Translations under genes and position numbers: made by a program
Assembly (NCBI RefSeq): GCF_017377795.1
Contig: NZ_JAFRDR010000001.1
Span: 558,001-622,000, forward strand
Reading direction: 5' to 3'
DNA length: 64,000 nucleotides
Source of the DNA: Williamsia soli
GTDB taxonomy: Bacteria > Actinomycetota > Actinomycetes > Mycobacteriales > Mycobacteriaceae
In this document: positions 44,775-53,738 of the stretch, in pieces
How the letters are laid out: every line of letters begins with the position of its first letter
Numbering within the stretch: position 1 is the first letter of the stretch
The notes under the pieces: model-generated
The model's input: the letters and a program-made list of their open reading frames with translations, nothing else
What the model was told of the DNA's origin: nothing
The model's database searches: none

Positions 44775-45539
44775 ATGGGTGATGCCGTGCTGTTCGATGC
44801 TCGCGACGACGGCATAGCCGTCATCACCCTGAACCGTCCCGAGACGCGGAACTGCTTGTCCTCGGACGTGCGCGACGGTTTGCGTGACGCCTGGTACAGA
44901 TTCGAGGCCGACTCGTCGCTGCGCGTCGGGATCCTGACCGGCGCCGGCGACACATTCTGTGCGGGCGGCGATCTCAAAGAGATGGTCCGGACCGGCATGC
45001 AGGTTCCGCCCCGGGACATGTTCCCACTGCCCTACGACACCGTCGAACTCTCCAAGCCCACCATCGCGGCGGTCAACGGCGCAGCCTTCGCGGGAGGCTG
45101 GATGATCGCTCAGGCCTGTGATCTCTGCGTCGCGAGTACCGGTGCGAAGTTCGCGGTCACCGAGGTCAAGGTGGGCCGCAGCTCGCCCTGGGCCTCGCCG
45201 CTGATACACATGATCCCGCAACGGATAATGATGGAGATCCTGCTGACCGGTAAGCCGATCACCGCGGAGCGGGCCTACGAGATCGGTCTGGTCAATCGAC
45301 TTGCTGAGCCGGAAACTCTGCTGGACAGGGCAATCGGCCTGGCGAAGGAGATCCTCGTCGGCGCACCGCTGTCGGTGAAAGCAGCACGCGAGACCGTCAT
45401 GTTGGCGACAGAGATGGGCCGGTCAGCCGCGTTGCACGCTGCCCGCGCGGCATCGGAGCGCTGTTACACCAGCAACGACGCGCAAGAAGGCCCACGGGCG
45501 TTCGCTGAAAAGCGCACTCCCGAATGGACCAACACCTGA
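44775..45539 (+). CDS. Enoyl-CoA hydratase/isomerase
   Basis: 254 residues: NRPETRNCLSSDVRDGL, the oxyanion-hole segment FCAGGDLKEM, and NGAAFAGGWMIAQACDLCVAS. The expected catalytic Glu region reads FAVTEVKVGRSSPWASP, so at least one usual acid is altered. Its ATG directly follows the upstream TAG. A 13-bp terminator stem starts within its stop codon. Confidence 0.88.
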   Translation: MGDAVLFDARDDGIAVITLNRPETRNCLSSDVRDGLRDAWYRFEADSSLRVGILTGAGDTFCAGGDLKEMVRTGMQVPPRDMFPLPYDTVELSKPTIAAVNGAAFAGGWMIAQACDLCVASTGAKFAVTEVKVGRSSPWASPLIHMIPQRIMMEILLTGKPITAERAYEIGLVNRLAEPETLLDRAIGLAKEILVGAPLSVKAARETVMLATEMGRSAALHAARAASERCYTSNDAQEGPRAFAEKRTPEWTNT

Positions 45540-45572
45540 CCGCCGACCGTGCCACAACGACGGTCGGCGGTC
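45538..45572. terminator. Bidirectional terminator between convergent operons
   Basis: A perfect 13-bp stem (45538-45550 with 45560-45572) around a 9-base loop lies between the stop of the hydratase gene and the stop of the leftward CMD gene. No T-run on either side, but stem strength and position support termination of both operons. Confidence 0.65.
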
Positions 45573-45574
45573 GG

Positions 45575-46165
45575 CTAACGACGTTGTGGGGCGGGGAGGA
45601 AGGGCACGAGCGCTTCCTCGGGTTGCACGCCGAAGCTGCGTAGTGCCATGGCGAGCATCGAGTAGCAGCCGACGGTGAACACGACGTCCATCAGCTTCTG
45701 CTCATCGAACTCACCGGCAAGGACGGCCCAGGCCTGGTCGCCGATGGCGCCGTCGTGGAGCAGATCGTCCACCGACTGCAGCAATGCGCGGTCGATTGCG
45801 GACCACCCTGGTGCTGCGGGACCGACGGCGACCGCGGCGATCTCGTCGGCGCTCACTCCGGCACGATCGGCGAGGACCACATGCTGGGCCCACTCGTAGT
45901 CGGATCGTTTGATTCGAGCGACCCGCAGGACCAGCAACTCACGCTGACGCACCGAGAGCGCCGACTCCGAGAGCAGATGCTTGTTGAAGGTGAGGAACGC
46001 CATCGACAGACCCGGGTAGCGAGCGAGGGTGCCGAGCAGGTTGTCGCCCGCCTGCCGACCCTCTTCCGGGCCGGCGCTCGCGACCGCCGATCGGAACCCG
46101 TCGACGAACGTGGTCATCTGCGGCGACCAATCCGCCCGCAGCGCAGGCGATATCCGAGCGGTCAC
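45575..46165 (-). CDS. Carboxymuconolactone decarboxylase-family protein
   Basis: 196 residues, all-helical AhpD/CMD-like fold: LSVRQRELLVLRVARIKRSDYEWAQHVVLADRAG (in two adjoining parts) is the core helix pair with Glu and His. The AhpD CxxC is absent, so a peroxidase role is unlikely. FDEQKLMDVVFTVGCYSML closes the fold. The GTG at 46165 overlaps the SDR stop (GTGA). Last gene of the long leftward operon. Confidence 0.85.
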   Translation of the reverse strand: MTARISPALRADWSPQMTTFVDGFRSAVASAGPEEGRQAGDNLLGTLARYPGLSMAFLTFNKHLLSESALSVRQRELLVLRVARIKRSDYEWAQHVVLADRAGVSADEIAAVAVGPAAPGWSAIDRALLQSVDDLLHDGAIGDQAWAVLAGEFDEQKLMDVVFTVGCYSMLAMALRSFGVQPEEALVPFLPAPQRR

Positions 46166-46905
46166 GTGTTCCGTCCGCCGTTGACGCCGATGATCTGACC
46201 GGTGATGTAACCGGCCTCCTCGCTGATGAGGAACGCGCACGTCGCTGCAACGTCTTCGGGCTGTCCGATCCGGCCGACCGGTGTCTTGGCGACCTGGGCA
46301 TCGACATCGACCATTCCCGAGTCGACGGTGGCGCGGAGCATCGGGGTGTCGATGAATCCGGGAGGAACGGTGTTGACTGTGATCCCACGCCTGCCGAATT
46401 CGAGCGCCAATACCTTGGTCAGTCCCACCACACCGGACTTCGCCGTCACGTAGCCGGCGAGCCCGGCGGAGCCGCTGTGCACACTCGACGACGAGATGTT
46501 CACGATGCGACCCCAGCCCTCCTCGAGCATCTCGGGGATGACGGCCTGGCAACAGTGAAATGTGCTCGAGAGGTTCAACGCCAGCACGCGATCCCAGGTC
46601 TCCCCGGTGATGTCGAGGAAGGGGCCGGCGAGGGTTCCGCCTGCACTGTTCACCAACACCGTGGGTCGCCCCAGGCGCGCTTTGACCTCGCCGACAGCGG
46701 TATCGATGCGGCTGCGGTCGGTGACATCGACTGACAGACCGATCGCCTTGCCGCCGGCGTCTTCGATGGAGGCGGCGGCCGATTCGGCGGCCGCGCCGTT
46801 GATGTCGAAAATCGCAACGAGGTCGCCGTCTGCCGCGAGTCGCCGACTGATGGCTTCCCCGATCCCGGATGCGCCACCGGTGACTATTGCCGTATGACCA
46901 CTCAT
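46162..46905 (-). CDS. Short-chain dehydrogenase/reductase
   Basis: 247 residues: GGASGIG near residue 10, NSAGG near 89, NISSSSVHSG with Ser, GYVTAKSG with Tyr/Lys, and the C-terminal VNGGRNT. FabG-like length and motifs; acts on a hydroxy or oxo intermediate. ATGA overlap with the dioxygenase gene upstream. Confidence 0.9.
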   Translation of the reverse strand: MSGHTAIVTGGASGIGEAISRRLAADGDLVAIFDINGAAAESAAASIEDAGGKAIGLSVDVTDRSRIDTAVGEVKARLGRPTVLVNSAGGTLAGPFLDITGETWDRVLALNLSSTFHCCQAVIPEMLEEGWGRIVNISSSSVHSGSAGLAGYVTAKSGVVGLTKVLALEFGRRGITVNTVPPGFIDTPMLRATVDSGMVDVDAQVAKTPVGRIGQPEDVAATCAFLISEEAGYITGQIIGVNGGRNT

Positions 46906-47735
46906 TTGATCTTTTCCTGACCCGCAACGGTGGACCGGTGCATGGTGCGCGGTTTACTACGATCGAAGTCACGCACGCGGTGGACCAGGCCGGTGTTGTC
47001 CCACAGCACCGTGTCGCCTTCGGTCCAGCTGTGCCGGCACACGAGCTCCGGTGCCGTGATCCGTTCTTGCAGCTGCCGCAACAGGGCGCGACCTTCGTCG
47101 ATATCCATCCCGACGATGTGAGAAGCGGTGGCTCCCAACACCAGTGAACGCCGACCCGAATCGTGTTCCCATACCAGGGGATGTTCGCGAACCGAGCGAG
47201 AGGCCCACTCGGTCACCTGCTCCGGTGACGGATCGGGGTAGGTGAGCCGCTGGATGGCCTCGAAGGTATGCACCACCCGAAGATCGGCGAACCGTACCTT
47301 TTCGTCGTCGCTCAGTGCATCGTAGGCCGCGTAGGTGCTCGCGAACTCGGTCTCACCACCCTCCGCAGACGTAACCCGGGCGGTGAGCATCGACGTCTTC
47401 GGGGCGATCTCGTCGAGCAGTCCGTCGATGTGCCAGAAGCAGTTGCTGGCAAAGTATTCCGCATTCGGATTGCTAGGGTCGAAACTGATCTCCATCACCT
47501 CGGCGGTCGCCGGTGGTAGATGGGAGAAATTGATCAGTGTGCCCAGTTTCCTGCAGAACTCGACGAGGGTCTCATCGTCGGCATCGAGTTCGGGAAACAG
47601 CAGCACCGAATGGGTTTCGAGTGCCTCTGCCACCGCGTCCGCGAGGTCGGCGTCGTTCCGCAACCGGTCGGCATCGATGTCCAGCAGTTTCGCCCCGACG
47701 GTGTCGGTGAGCCGTTCGACGGCAAGTGCGCTCAT
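46902..47735 (-). CDS. TauD/TfdA-family Fe(II)/2-oxoglutarate dioxygenase
   Basis: 277 residues. The iron ligands HxD appear in FWHIDG (about residue 101-106), the distal His in GLVHRVRDFDRS or MHRST, and the 2-oxoglutarate Arg in KPRTMHRSTVAG. Family members hydroxylate sulfonates, aryloxyacids or carnitine precursors; in this cluster a hydroxylation of a carboxylic intermediate is plausible. It lies 17 bp downstream of the aldehyde dehydrogenase. Confidence 0.86.
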   Translation of the reverse strand: MSALAVERLTDTVGAKLLDIDADRLRNDADLADAVAEALETHSVLLFPELDADDETLVEFCRKLGTLINFSHLPPATAEVMEISFDPSNPNAEYFASNCFWHIDGLLDEIAPKTSMLTARVTSAEGGETEFASTYAAYDALSDDEKVRFADLRVVHTFEAIQRLTYPDPSPEQVTEWASRSVREHPLVWEHDSGRRSLVLGATASHIVGMDIDEGRALLRQLQERITAPELVCRHSWTEGDTVLWDNTGLVHRVRDFDRSKPRTMHRSTVAGQEKIK

Positions 47736-47752
47736 GGTCGTCCTCCTCTCCC

Positions 47753-49183
47753 TCAGACCTCATCCGGTGCATAGCCGAGGATGCCCTTGATCTCCAGGTA
47801 GTCCTCGAAACCGAATGCTCCCCACTCGCGGCCGTTGCCGCTCTTCTTGTATCCGCCGAACGGTGCACCGAAGTCGAATCCACCATTGATGGCAACGGAT
47901 CCCGAGCGGATCCGCCGGGCGACCGACCGGGCGAGTTCGAGGTCGGCACCTGCGACAGCGCCCGCGAGACCGTACTCGGTGTCGTTGGCGATCTCGATGG
48001 CGTGGTCGACACTGTCGTAGCCGAGGATTGTCAGCACGGGTCCGAAGATCTCCTCGCGGGCAATGGCCATGTCGTTCTTGACGTCGGCGAACACCGTCGG
48101 CTGGACGAAAAAGCCCTTGTCGATACCCGGTGGACGACCGGGACCGCCCGCGGCCAGGGTTGCGCCGTCCGCGATGCCCTGGGCGATCAGCTCCTGGATC
48201 TTGTCGAACTGGGATTTCGAGACCACCGGACCGATGGCGAAGTCGCCGTTCGGATCTCCGACGGTCACCGACGCCGCAGCTTCCTTCGCAACCCCGATCG
48301 CCTCCTCCATGCGTTCGCCCGGAACCAACATGCGCGATGGTGCGCTGCAGGTCTGTCCGGAGTTCAGCATCATCGTGACAACGCCCTTGCCGACGTTCTC
48401 GGCGAAGTCCTTGTCGTCGAGGACGATGTTGGGGCCCTTGCCGCCGAGTTCCTGGGTGACCCGCTTGACCCCGGACGCCGCGTTGGTCGCGATGTCGATG
48501 CCGGCACGCGTCGAGCCGGTGAACGAGATCATGTCCACGTCAGGATGGCTCGACAGAGGCACGCCGACACCGGGACCGTCGCCCTGCACGAGGTTGAACA
48601 CACCGGCGGGAACGCCTGCGGCCTCGAGGATCTCGGCGAAGATCTGGCCGGTGAAGGGGGAGCGCTCCGACGGTTTGAGGACCATCGTGCAGCCGGTCGC
48701 CAGCGCTGGGAACACCTTGACGGCGATCTGGTTCAGCGGCCAGTTCCACGGGGTGATCAGGCCGCAGACGCCGATCGGCTCTTTGACGATCAGCGAACTG
48801 CCTTGCTGCTCCTCGAAGGTATAGGTCTTGAGCGCCTCGATGGCCGTCGCGAGATGTCCGGCGCCCAGATTGATCTGGAAACCGTTCGCCAATTCCTTCG
48901 GGGCGCCCATCTCCTCGGTCAATGCCGCGCCGAGATCGCTCGCACGGTTCTGGTATTCCGCGGCGATGCTCTCGAGGAGCGCCACGCGGTCGGCGACGGG
49001 AGTCGTCGACCACGTCGCGAAGGTGCGGCGCGCCGCCGCTACAGCCTTGTCGACATCGGCCGATGATCCGACGGCCACGGTGCCGGCGAGCTCTTCGGTT
49101 GCCGGGTTGATGACATCCAGGGTCGCGGGTTTGGCCGGATCGACCCATCGGCCGTCGATGAAGAGCTTCGTGTATTCACGCAT
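47753..49183 (-). CDS. NAD(P)-dependent aldehyde dehydrogenase
   Basis: 476 residues: N-terminal YTKLFIDGRWVDPAK, PWNWPLNQIAVKVFPAL, SFTGSTRAG, ELGGKGPNIV with the catalytic Glu, and SGQTCSAPSRML with the catalytic Cys. EIFGPVLTILGYD is the cofactor-side motif. It probably oxidises the aldehyde made by the neighbouring ThDP enzyme or from lactone opening. The ATG at 49183 has AGGA seven bases upstream. Confidence 0.94.
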   Translation of the reverse strand: MREYTKLFIDGRWVDPAKPATLDVINPATEELAGTVAVGSSADVDKAVAAARRTFATWSTTPVADRVALLESIAAEYQNRASDLGAALTEEMGAPKELANGFQINLGAGHLATAIEALKTYTFEEQQGSSLIVKEPIGVCGLITPWNWPLNQIAVKVFPALATGCTMVLKPSERSPFTGQIFAEILEAAGVPAGVFNLVQGDGPGVGVPLSSHPDVDMISFTGSTRAGIDIATNAASGVKRVTQELGGKGPNIVLDDKDFAENVGKGVVTMMLNSGQTCSAPSRMLVPGERMEEAIGVAKEAAASVTVGDPNGDFAIGPVVSKSQFDKIQELIAQGIADGATLAAGGPGRPPGIDKGFFVQPTVFADVKNDMAIAREEIFGPVLTILGYDSVDHAIEIANDTEYGLAGAVAGADLELARSVARRIRSGSVAINGGFDFGAPFGGYKKSGNGREWGAFGFEDYLEIKGILGYAPDEV

Positions 49184-49222
49184 GAGCAGTCCTAACTCTC
49201 TGTTGTGCAACGGGACGAGGCG

Positions 49223-50929
49223 TCACTGCTGGCCCTCGGCGTACCAGGTCCGGAACTCGTCGTAGCTCGGCATCTCTTCGGAGTTGGCCTTCGGGTCGAC
49301 GGCGACGTGGATGACACCCGGTTTGCCACTGGCATAGGCGCGTTTGATGGCCGGCGCGATGTCCTCGTCGCGGTCGACGTATTCGCCGTAACAACCGAAG
49401 CCCTCGGCGACCTTGTCGAGGCGGGTGTCGCTACTCCAGTGGACGCCGGTCTCGAGTGACCCCTGGCCGTAGGTGCGCTTGTAGACACCGACCTCCAAGC
49501 CCCAGGCGTAGTCGACGGCGACAACGCAGACCAGCGGGAGATTCAGGCGCGCAGCCGTCTCGAGTTCGGCGATGTGGAACTGGAACGACGAATCGCCGGT
49601 GATCAGCATCATCGGGCGTTTGCCGCCGTCGGCGACACCGGCGCCGACCGCGTACGGCAGGCCGGTACCGAGGTGGCCGAAGTTCTGATTCCACAGGACG
49701 TCATGGGGTTTGGCCTGCGAGTACGTCCAGCCGAAAATGGTGGTGGCGCCGCCGTCGCGGACCATGATGCCGTCGGACGGGAAGTCCTTGGTGGCCTCGA
49801 CGATGAGCCGGGCCGGATGCACGGGCGACATGCCGGACGGTGCCGTTTCGGCGAGTTCGGCCAGTTGCGCGGCGTCCTCTTTGATCCAGGCGGCCAGTTC
49901 AGGCGACGCCGTGCGTGGCGAGTCCTTCAGCGCGTCGACCAGCTGCGGGACGATCGCCCGCAGATCACCCACCAGGGGCACATCGATCGACCTGTTGACG
50001 CCGATGGCCGCCGGGTCCTGCTCGATGTAGATCCAGCTGCGATTGGCCTCGTTCGCCACCCAATGCCTGCCGCGCCCGAAGTGCACCGGTTCGCCGAGTT
50101 CGGTGCCGATCGCAAGGCAGAGGTCGGATGTGACGACCGCGTCGACCGCGGCCGTCGAGAAACCGTAAGGGAAGGTGCGGTCTTCGAGACCTTCGATGAA
50201 CGACGTGCCACCGGAGGTCTGGATGACCGGGCAGGCGAGCAGATCGGCGAGTTCCTTCACCGAGGCTCCCGCACGCGTGGTGTGGACCCCGTGACCGACC
50301 AGGAGGATCGGTTGCTTCGCCGCACCGATCAGGCGAACGGCCTCATCGATCTGAGCCTGGCCCGCGGTCTGCCCGACCAGACGGTATGCCTTCGGAGGCA
50401 GGGCCGGCGGCACGTCGAGTTCTTCCTGGATGACGTGGGACGGGTATTCGATGTACACCGGGCCGGGAGTTCCCGAGAGCGCCTTCCGCAGTCCCTCACG
50501 GATGATCTCGTCGGTCTGGTCGGCATATTCGATGCTGGCGCTGTACTTCACAGACGCCTCGACCAAGGCCGACTGCTGCACGAACTGGATACGGCCACGG
50601 CGGACGCGCTGTTCGGTGATGCGGGCACGTTGTCCACCGAGGAAGATGACCGGAGAGTTCTCGACCTTGGCGCACATGATGGCGCCGGCCAGGTTGGCGA
50701 TACCGGGACCGAGGGTGCCGATACACACCGCGGCCTTACCGGTCATGCGTGACACCGCCTCGGCCATGAAGCCCGCGGACTCCTCGTGGTGGGGCGCAAC
50801 GACATTCCAACCGCGCTCTTCGGCGAGGTGGAAGAGGTGGACGAAGTTGGGATCGGGAATTCCGAAGATGGTGTTGATGCCTTCGGCCTCGAAGAGGTCG
50901 AGGATGCGTTCGTAGACTTTAACCGACAT
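49223..50929 (-). CDS. Thiamine-diphosphate-dependent enzyme (acetolactate-synthase/HACL-like)
   Basis: 568 residues with the three-domain ThDP fold. The catalytic Glu is in APHHEESAGFMAEA (about residue 50). The ThDP/Mg motif starts GDSSFQFHIAELETAARL and ends VAVDYAWG, where the usual NN is VD, a variation. LGPGIANLAGAI and the central Rossmann domain are present. Options are 2-oxoacid decarboxylation to an aldehyde, or 2-hydroxyacyl-CoA lyase chemistry; the adjacent aldehyde dehydrogenase fits either. It overlaps the SDR gene upstream by 11 bases. Confidence 0.85.
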   Translation of the reverse strand: MSVKVYERILDLFEAEGINTIFGIPDPNFVHLFHLAEERGWNVVAPHHEESAGFMAEAVSRMTGKAAVCIGTLGPGIANLAGAIMCAKVENSPVIFLGGQRARITEQRVRRGRIQFVQQSALVEASVKYSASIEYADQTDEIIREGLRKALSGTPGPVYIEYPSHVIQEELDVPPALPPKAYRLVGQTAGQAQIDEAVRLIGAAKQPILLVGHGVHTTRAGASVKELADLLACPVIQTSGGTSFIEGLEDRTFPYGFSTAAVDAVVTSDLCLAIGTELGEPVHFGRGRHWVANEANRSWIYIEQDPAAIGVNRSIDVPLVGDLRAIVPQLVDALKDSPRTASPELAAWIKEDAAQLAELAETAPSGMSPVHPARLIVEATKDFPSDGIMVRDGGATTIFGWTYSQAKPHDVLWNQNFGHLGTGLPYAVGAGVADGGKRPMMLITGDSSFQFHIAELETAARLNLPLVCVVAVDYAWGLEVGVYKRTYGQGSLETGVHWSSDTRLDKVAEGFGCYGEYVDRDEDIAPAIKRAYASGKPGVIHVAVDPKANSEEMPSYDEFRTWYAEGQQ

Positions 50930-51860
50930 GTGCGCTGCCCTCCATGGCTATCGCGAAGCTCTTGGTGATGTGGTCGACGTGGGCCGACGGGACGACCGGC
51001 AGGATCCACGGGTCGCTGGTGTCGCGGATGGCGGCCATCTGCTCGCCGACCTCGTCGATGGTCCAGGACGGCCGGTAGACGCCGGGTGTCTCGGCGATGA
51101 AGGCCCGCGCCACCCTGCCGGCGATGGCCACCAGCATTTCCCCTGTGATCGAACAGCTCTCGTGTGCGAGCCACCCGACCGCAGGGGCGGTCAACTCAGG
51201 TCCCATCGGTGGGTACGCGGAGGTGTCGAGCCCCTCCGCGAGTCTGGTCAGGGCCGCGGGAACGATGACGTTCGACGTCACCCCGAACTCCTGGCCCTCG
51301 AGTGCCGCGACGTTGGACAAGCCGATGATCCCGGCTTTGGACGCGCCGTAGTTGGCGACGTTCTTGTTCCCGTAGATCCCGCCGATCGACGAGGTGAGCA
51401 CGATACGTCCGTATCCGGCAGCGCACATCAGCGGAAACGCGGGTCGGACAACATGAAACGCGCCCCGCAGGTGGACATCGAGCACGGCGTCGAAGTCCTC
51501 ATACGTCATCTCGGCCAGGGAGGCGTATCTGTTGTTGCCCGCGTTGTGGATGAGGATGTCGATCCGGCCGAAGTGCTCGATGGCGGTGTCGATGATCGCT
51601 TGGCCGCCCTCCGGGGTGGCCACAGATGCGGTGCTGGCCACGGCCTCGCCGCCGGCGGAACGGATCTCGGCGACAACCTCGTCGGCCGGACCGGAATCGA
51701 CGCTCTCCCCACTGATCGCGGCTCCGGGATCGTTGACGACGACCTTGGCGCCCTTCGACGCGAGCAGCAGGGCGTAGGCGCGACCCAGACCCCTGCCTGC
51801 GCCGGTGATCACGGCAACCCGGCCGTCGAACCTGAGCCCGGGTTCTTGGTGACCGATCAC
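50919..51860 (-). CDS. SDR, hydroxyacyl-CoA-dehydrogenase-like (MFE2-type)
   Basis: 313 residues. LRFDGRVAVITGAGRGLGRA with KVVVNDPGA matches the N-terminal dehydrogenase of peroxisomal multifunctional enzyme 2 and the mycobacterial (3R)-hydroxyacyl-CoA dehydrogenases. Ser is in TSSIGGIYG and Tyr/Lys in ANYGASKAGI. The extra C-terminal 70 residues also fit that group. GTG at 51860 overlaps the monooxygenase stop (GTGA). The substrate would be a (3R)-hydroxyacyl-CoA made by MaoC. Confidence 0.88.
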   Translation of the reverse strand: MIGHQEPGLRFDGRVAVITGAGRGLGRAYALLLASKGAKVVVNDPGAAISGESVDSGPADEVVAEIRSAGGEAVASTASVATPEGGQAIIDTAIEHFGRIDILIHNAGNNRYASLAEMTYEDFDAVLDVHLRGAFHVVRPAFPLMCAAGYGRIVLTSSIGGIYGNKNVANYGASKAGIIGLSNVAALEGQEFGVTSNVIVPAALTRLAEGLDTSAYPPMGPELTAPAVGWLAHESCSITGEMLVAIAGRVARAFIAETPGVYRPSWTIDEVGEQMAAIRDTSDPWILPVVPSAHVDHITKSFAIAMEGSAHVG

Positions 51861-53692
51861 TTCTCGAGTACCAACCCTTCGAGCTCGCCGGTATCGCGCC
51901 AAGCCTGCAGCAACTCGGTGAGCTCGTAGAACCCGCCCCAGAAGGGATCGCCGAGGAACGACCGCCCGTTCGGCTCTCCCTCGCTGTTGTAGTAACCGGG
52001 TGTGCACTCGGAGGTGAAGGTGCTGTTGTCGACCGAGTTCGCCCGGATCGTCGCGACCCATTCGTCTTCGGCCTCTGCGGTCGGCTCGACGTACGTGACC
52101 CCGCGGTCCTGGGCGGTCTTGATGATGTAGGCGATGTGGTCGGCCTGTTGCTCGAACATCAGAGTCGTCGATGCGGTGACGCCGCCTTGGACGAACCCGG
52201 TGGCGAAGTGGTTCGGGAACCCGTGCGCCATCACGCCGTGCAGCGTGCGGAACCCTTTGCCCCAGTGGTCGTACAGAGATGTCCCCTCGCGACCGGCGAA
52301 CGGCTTGATGTCGAACTGTCGGTCAAGGGCTGTGGTGATCTCGAAGCCACTGGCGAAGACGATGCAGTCGAACTCGTGCTCGACACCGTCGACGATGATG
52401 CCCTTCTCGGTGATGCGTTCCACGCCCTTGGTCTCGGACACGTCGACAAGGGTGACGTTGGGCCGGTTGAAGGTCGGCAGATACTCGTCGTTGAAGACTG
52501 GTCGTTTGCACATGTTGCGGTAGTACGGCTTCAACAGCTCCGCGGTCGCAGGATCGTCGACGATCTGCTCGACGCGTTGCCGCAGGCGCTCCATCGCCCG
52601 GTAGTCCTCGATCTCTTTGAGTTCCATGAACTTCGCTGGATCGGCCAGGGCTGCCCAGCCCGAGAAATTTTCAGTTGCGTTGAGTTTCGCGGCCATGTTG
52701 CGCGAGACCTCGGTCCAGCCGTCACAGATGAGGTCGGGCTCGCCGGGGGAGTAGAACGAGAAGGCCGCGTTGTGGAAGTTGCGCTGCCGCGCCGCCCGCC
52801 ACCCCGGCTCCAGGCTCGCCACCCACTCGGGGTCGGTCGGATAGTTGGCCCGCTCGAAGATGTAGGACGGGGTGCGCTGGAAGACGGTGAGGTGTTTTGC
52901 ACCTTTGGCCAGGTGCGGGATGGCCTGGATGCCACTCGATCCCGTGCCGATGACCGCGATCGTCTTGTCGGCGATCTTGTCCAGTCCACCATGCAGGTCG
53001 CCGCCGGTGTAGTCGTAGTCCCACCGTGCGGTGTGGAAGGTGTGTCCCTTGAAGTCCCTGATGCCCGGGATGCCGGGGAGTTTCGGTCGGTTGTAGGGAC
53101 CCTGGCACAGGATCACGTGCCGCGCACGGATTTCGTCTCCCCGGTTTGTACTGATCTGCCAGCGGTTGATGTCGCCATCCCATTCCAGGGAGCGGATCAG
53201 GGTGTGGAAGATCGCGTTGTCGTAGAGCCCGAAGTGCTTGCCGATGCGCTGGGCGTGTTCGAAGCATTCGTCGCCCTTGGAGAACTTCTCCTTCGGGATG
53301 TAACCGGTCTCCTCGAGTAGTGGGAGATAACAGTAGGCGTCGGAGTCGATCTGGATGCCGGGGTAGCGATTCCAGTACCAGACACCGCCGAAGTCGCCAC
53401 CCAGTTCGATGATCTTGACGTCCGTGACCCCCGCCTGCTGCAGGCGATGCGCGGCGATCAGACCGCAGAACCCGCCGCCGAGGATCACCACCTCGATGTC
53501 GTCGGTGATCGGCTGCCGTGGCGCCACCGGTGTGTGGGGATCGCCTTCGTAGAACTCCGAGAAGTCGTCCTCGGCCTCGAGGTATTGCTGCTGCCCGTCG
53601 GGCCGGATGCGCTTGTCGCGTTCGTGGAGGTACTTCTCACGAAGGGCGGGGATGTCGACCTCGGGAGTCTGCGTAGGTGCGCAGGGCTGCAT
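51857..53692 (-). CDS. Baeyer-Villiger monooxygenase (flavin-containing)
   Basis: 611 residues. FAD motif GGGFCG at about 72-77, NADPH motif GTGSSG at about 249-254, and between them the Baeyer-Villiger fingerprint FKGHTFHTARWD at about 214-225. The N-terminal extension of about 60 residues with TPVAPRQP is like large-ring monooxygenases such as cyclopentadecanone and steroid monooxygenases. It inserts oxygen into a ketone, giving a lactone or ester. It lies 46 bp downstream of the Rieske oxygenase and is coupled to the SDR. Confidence 0.94.
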   Translation of the reverse strand: MQPCAPTQTPEVDIPALREKYLHERDKRIRPDGQQQYLEAEDDFSEFYEGDPHTPVAPRQPITDDIEVVILGGGFCGLIAAHRLQQAGVTDVKIIELGGDFGGVWYWNRYPGIQIDSDAYCYLPLLEETGYIPKEKFSKGDECFEHAQRIGKHFGLYDNAIFHTLIRSLEWDGDINRWQISTNRGDEIRARHVILCQGPYNRPKLPGIPGIRDFKGHTFHTARWDYDYTGGDLHGGLDKIADKTIAVIGTGSSGIQAIPHLAKGAKHLTVFQRTPSYIFERANYPTDPEWVASLEPGWRAARQRNFHNAAFSFYSPGEPDLICDGWTEVSRNMAAKLNATENFSGWAALADPAKFMELKEIEDYRAMERLRQRVEQIVDDPATAELLKPYYRNMCKRPVFNDEYLPTFNRPNVTLVDVSETKGVERITEKGIIVDGVEHEFDCIVFASGFEITTALDRQFDIKPFAGREGTSLYDHWGKGFRTLHGVMAHGFPNHFATGFVQGGVTASTTLMFEQQADHIAYIIKTAQDRGVTYVEPTAEAEDEWVATIRANSVDNSTFTSECTPGYYNSEGEPNGRSFLGDPFWGGFYELTELLQAWRDTGELEGLVLEK

Positions 53693-53738
53693 GGTGATTC
53701 CTTGACTCGGGGGTTCGGGCAGGTGGGGAGGTGGATGG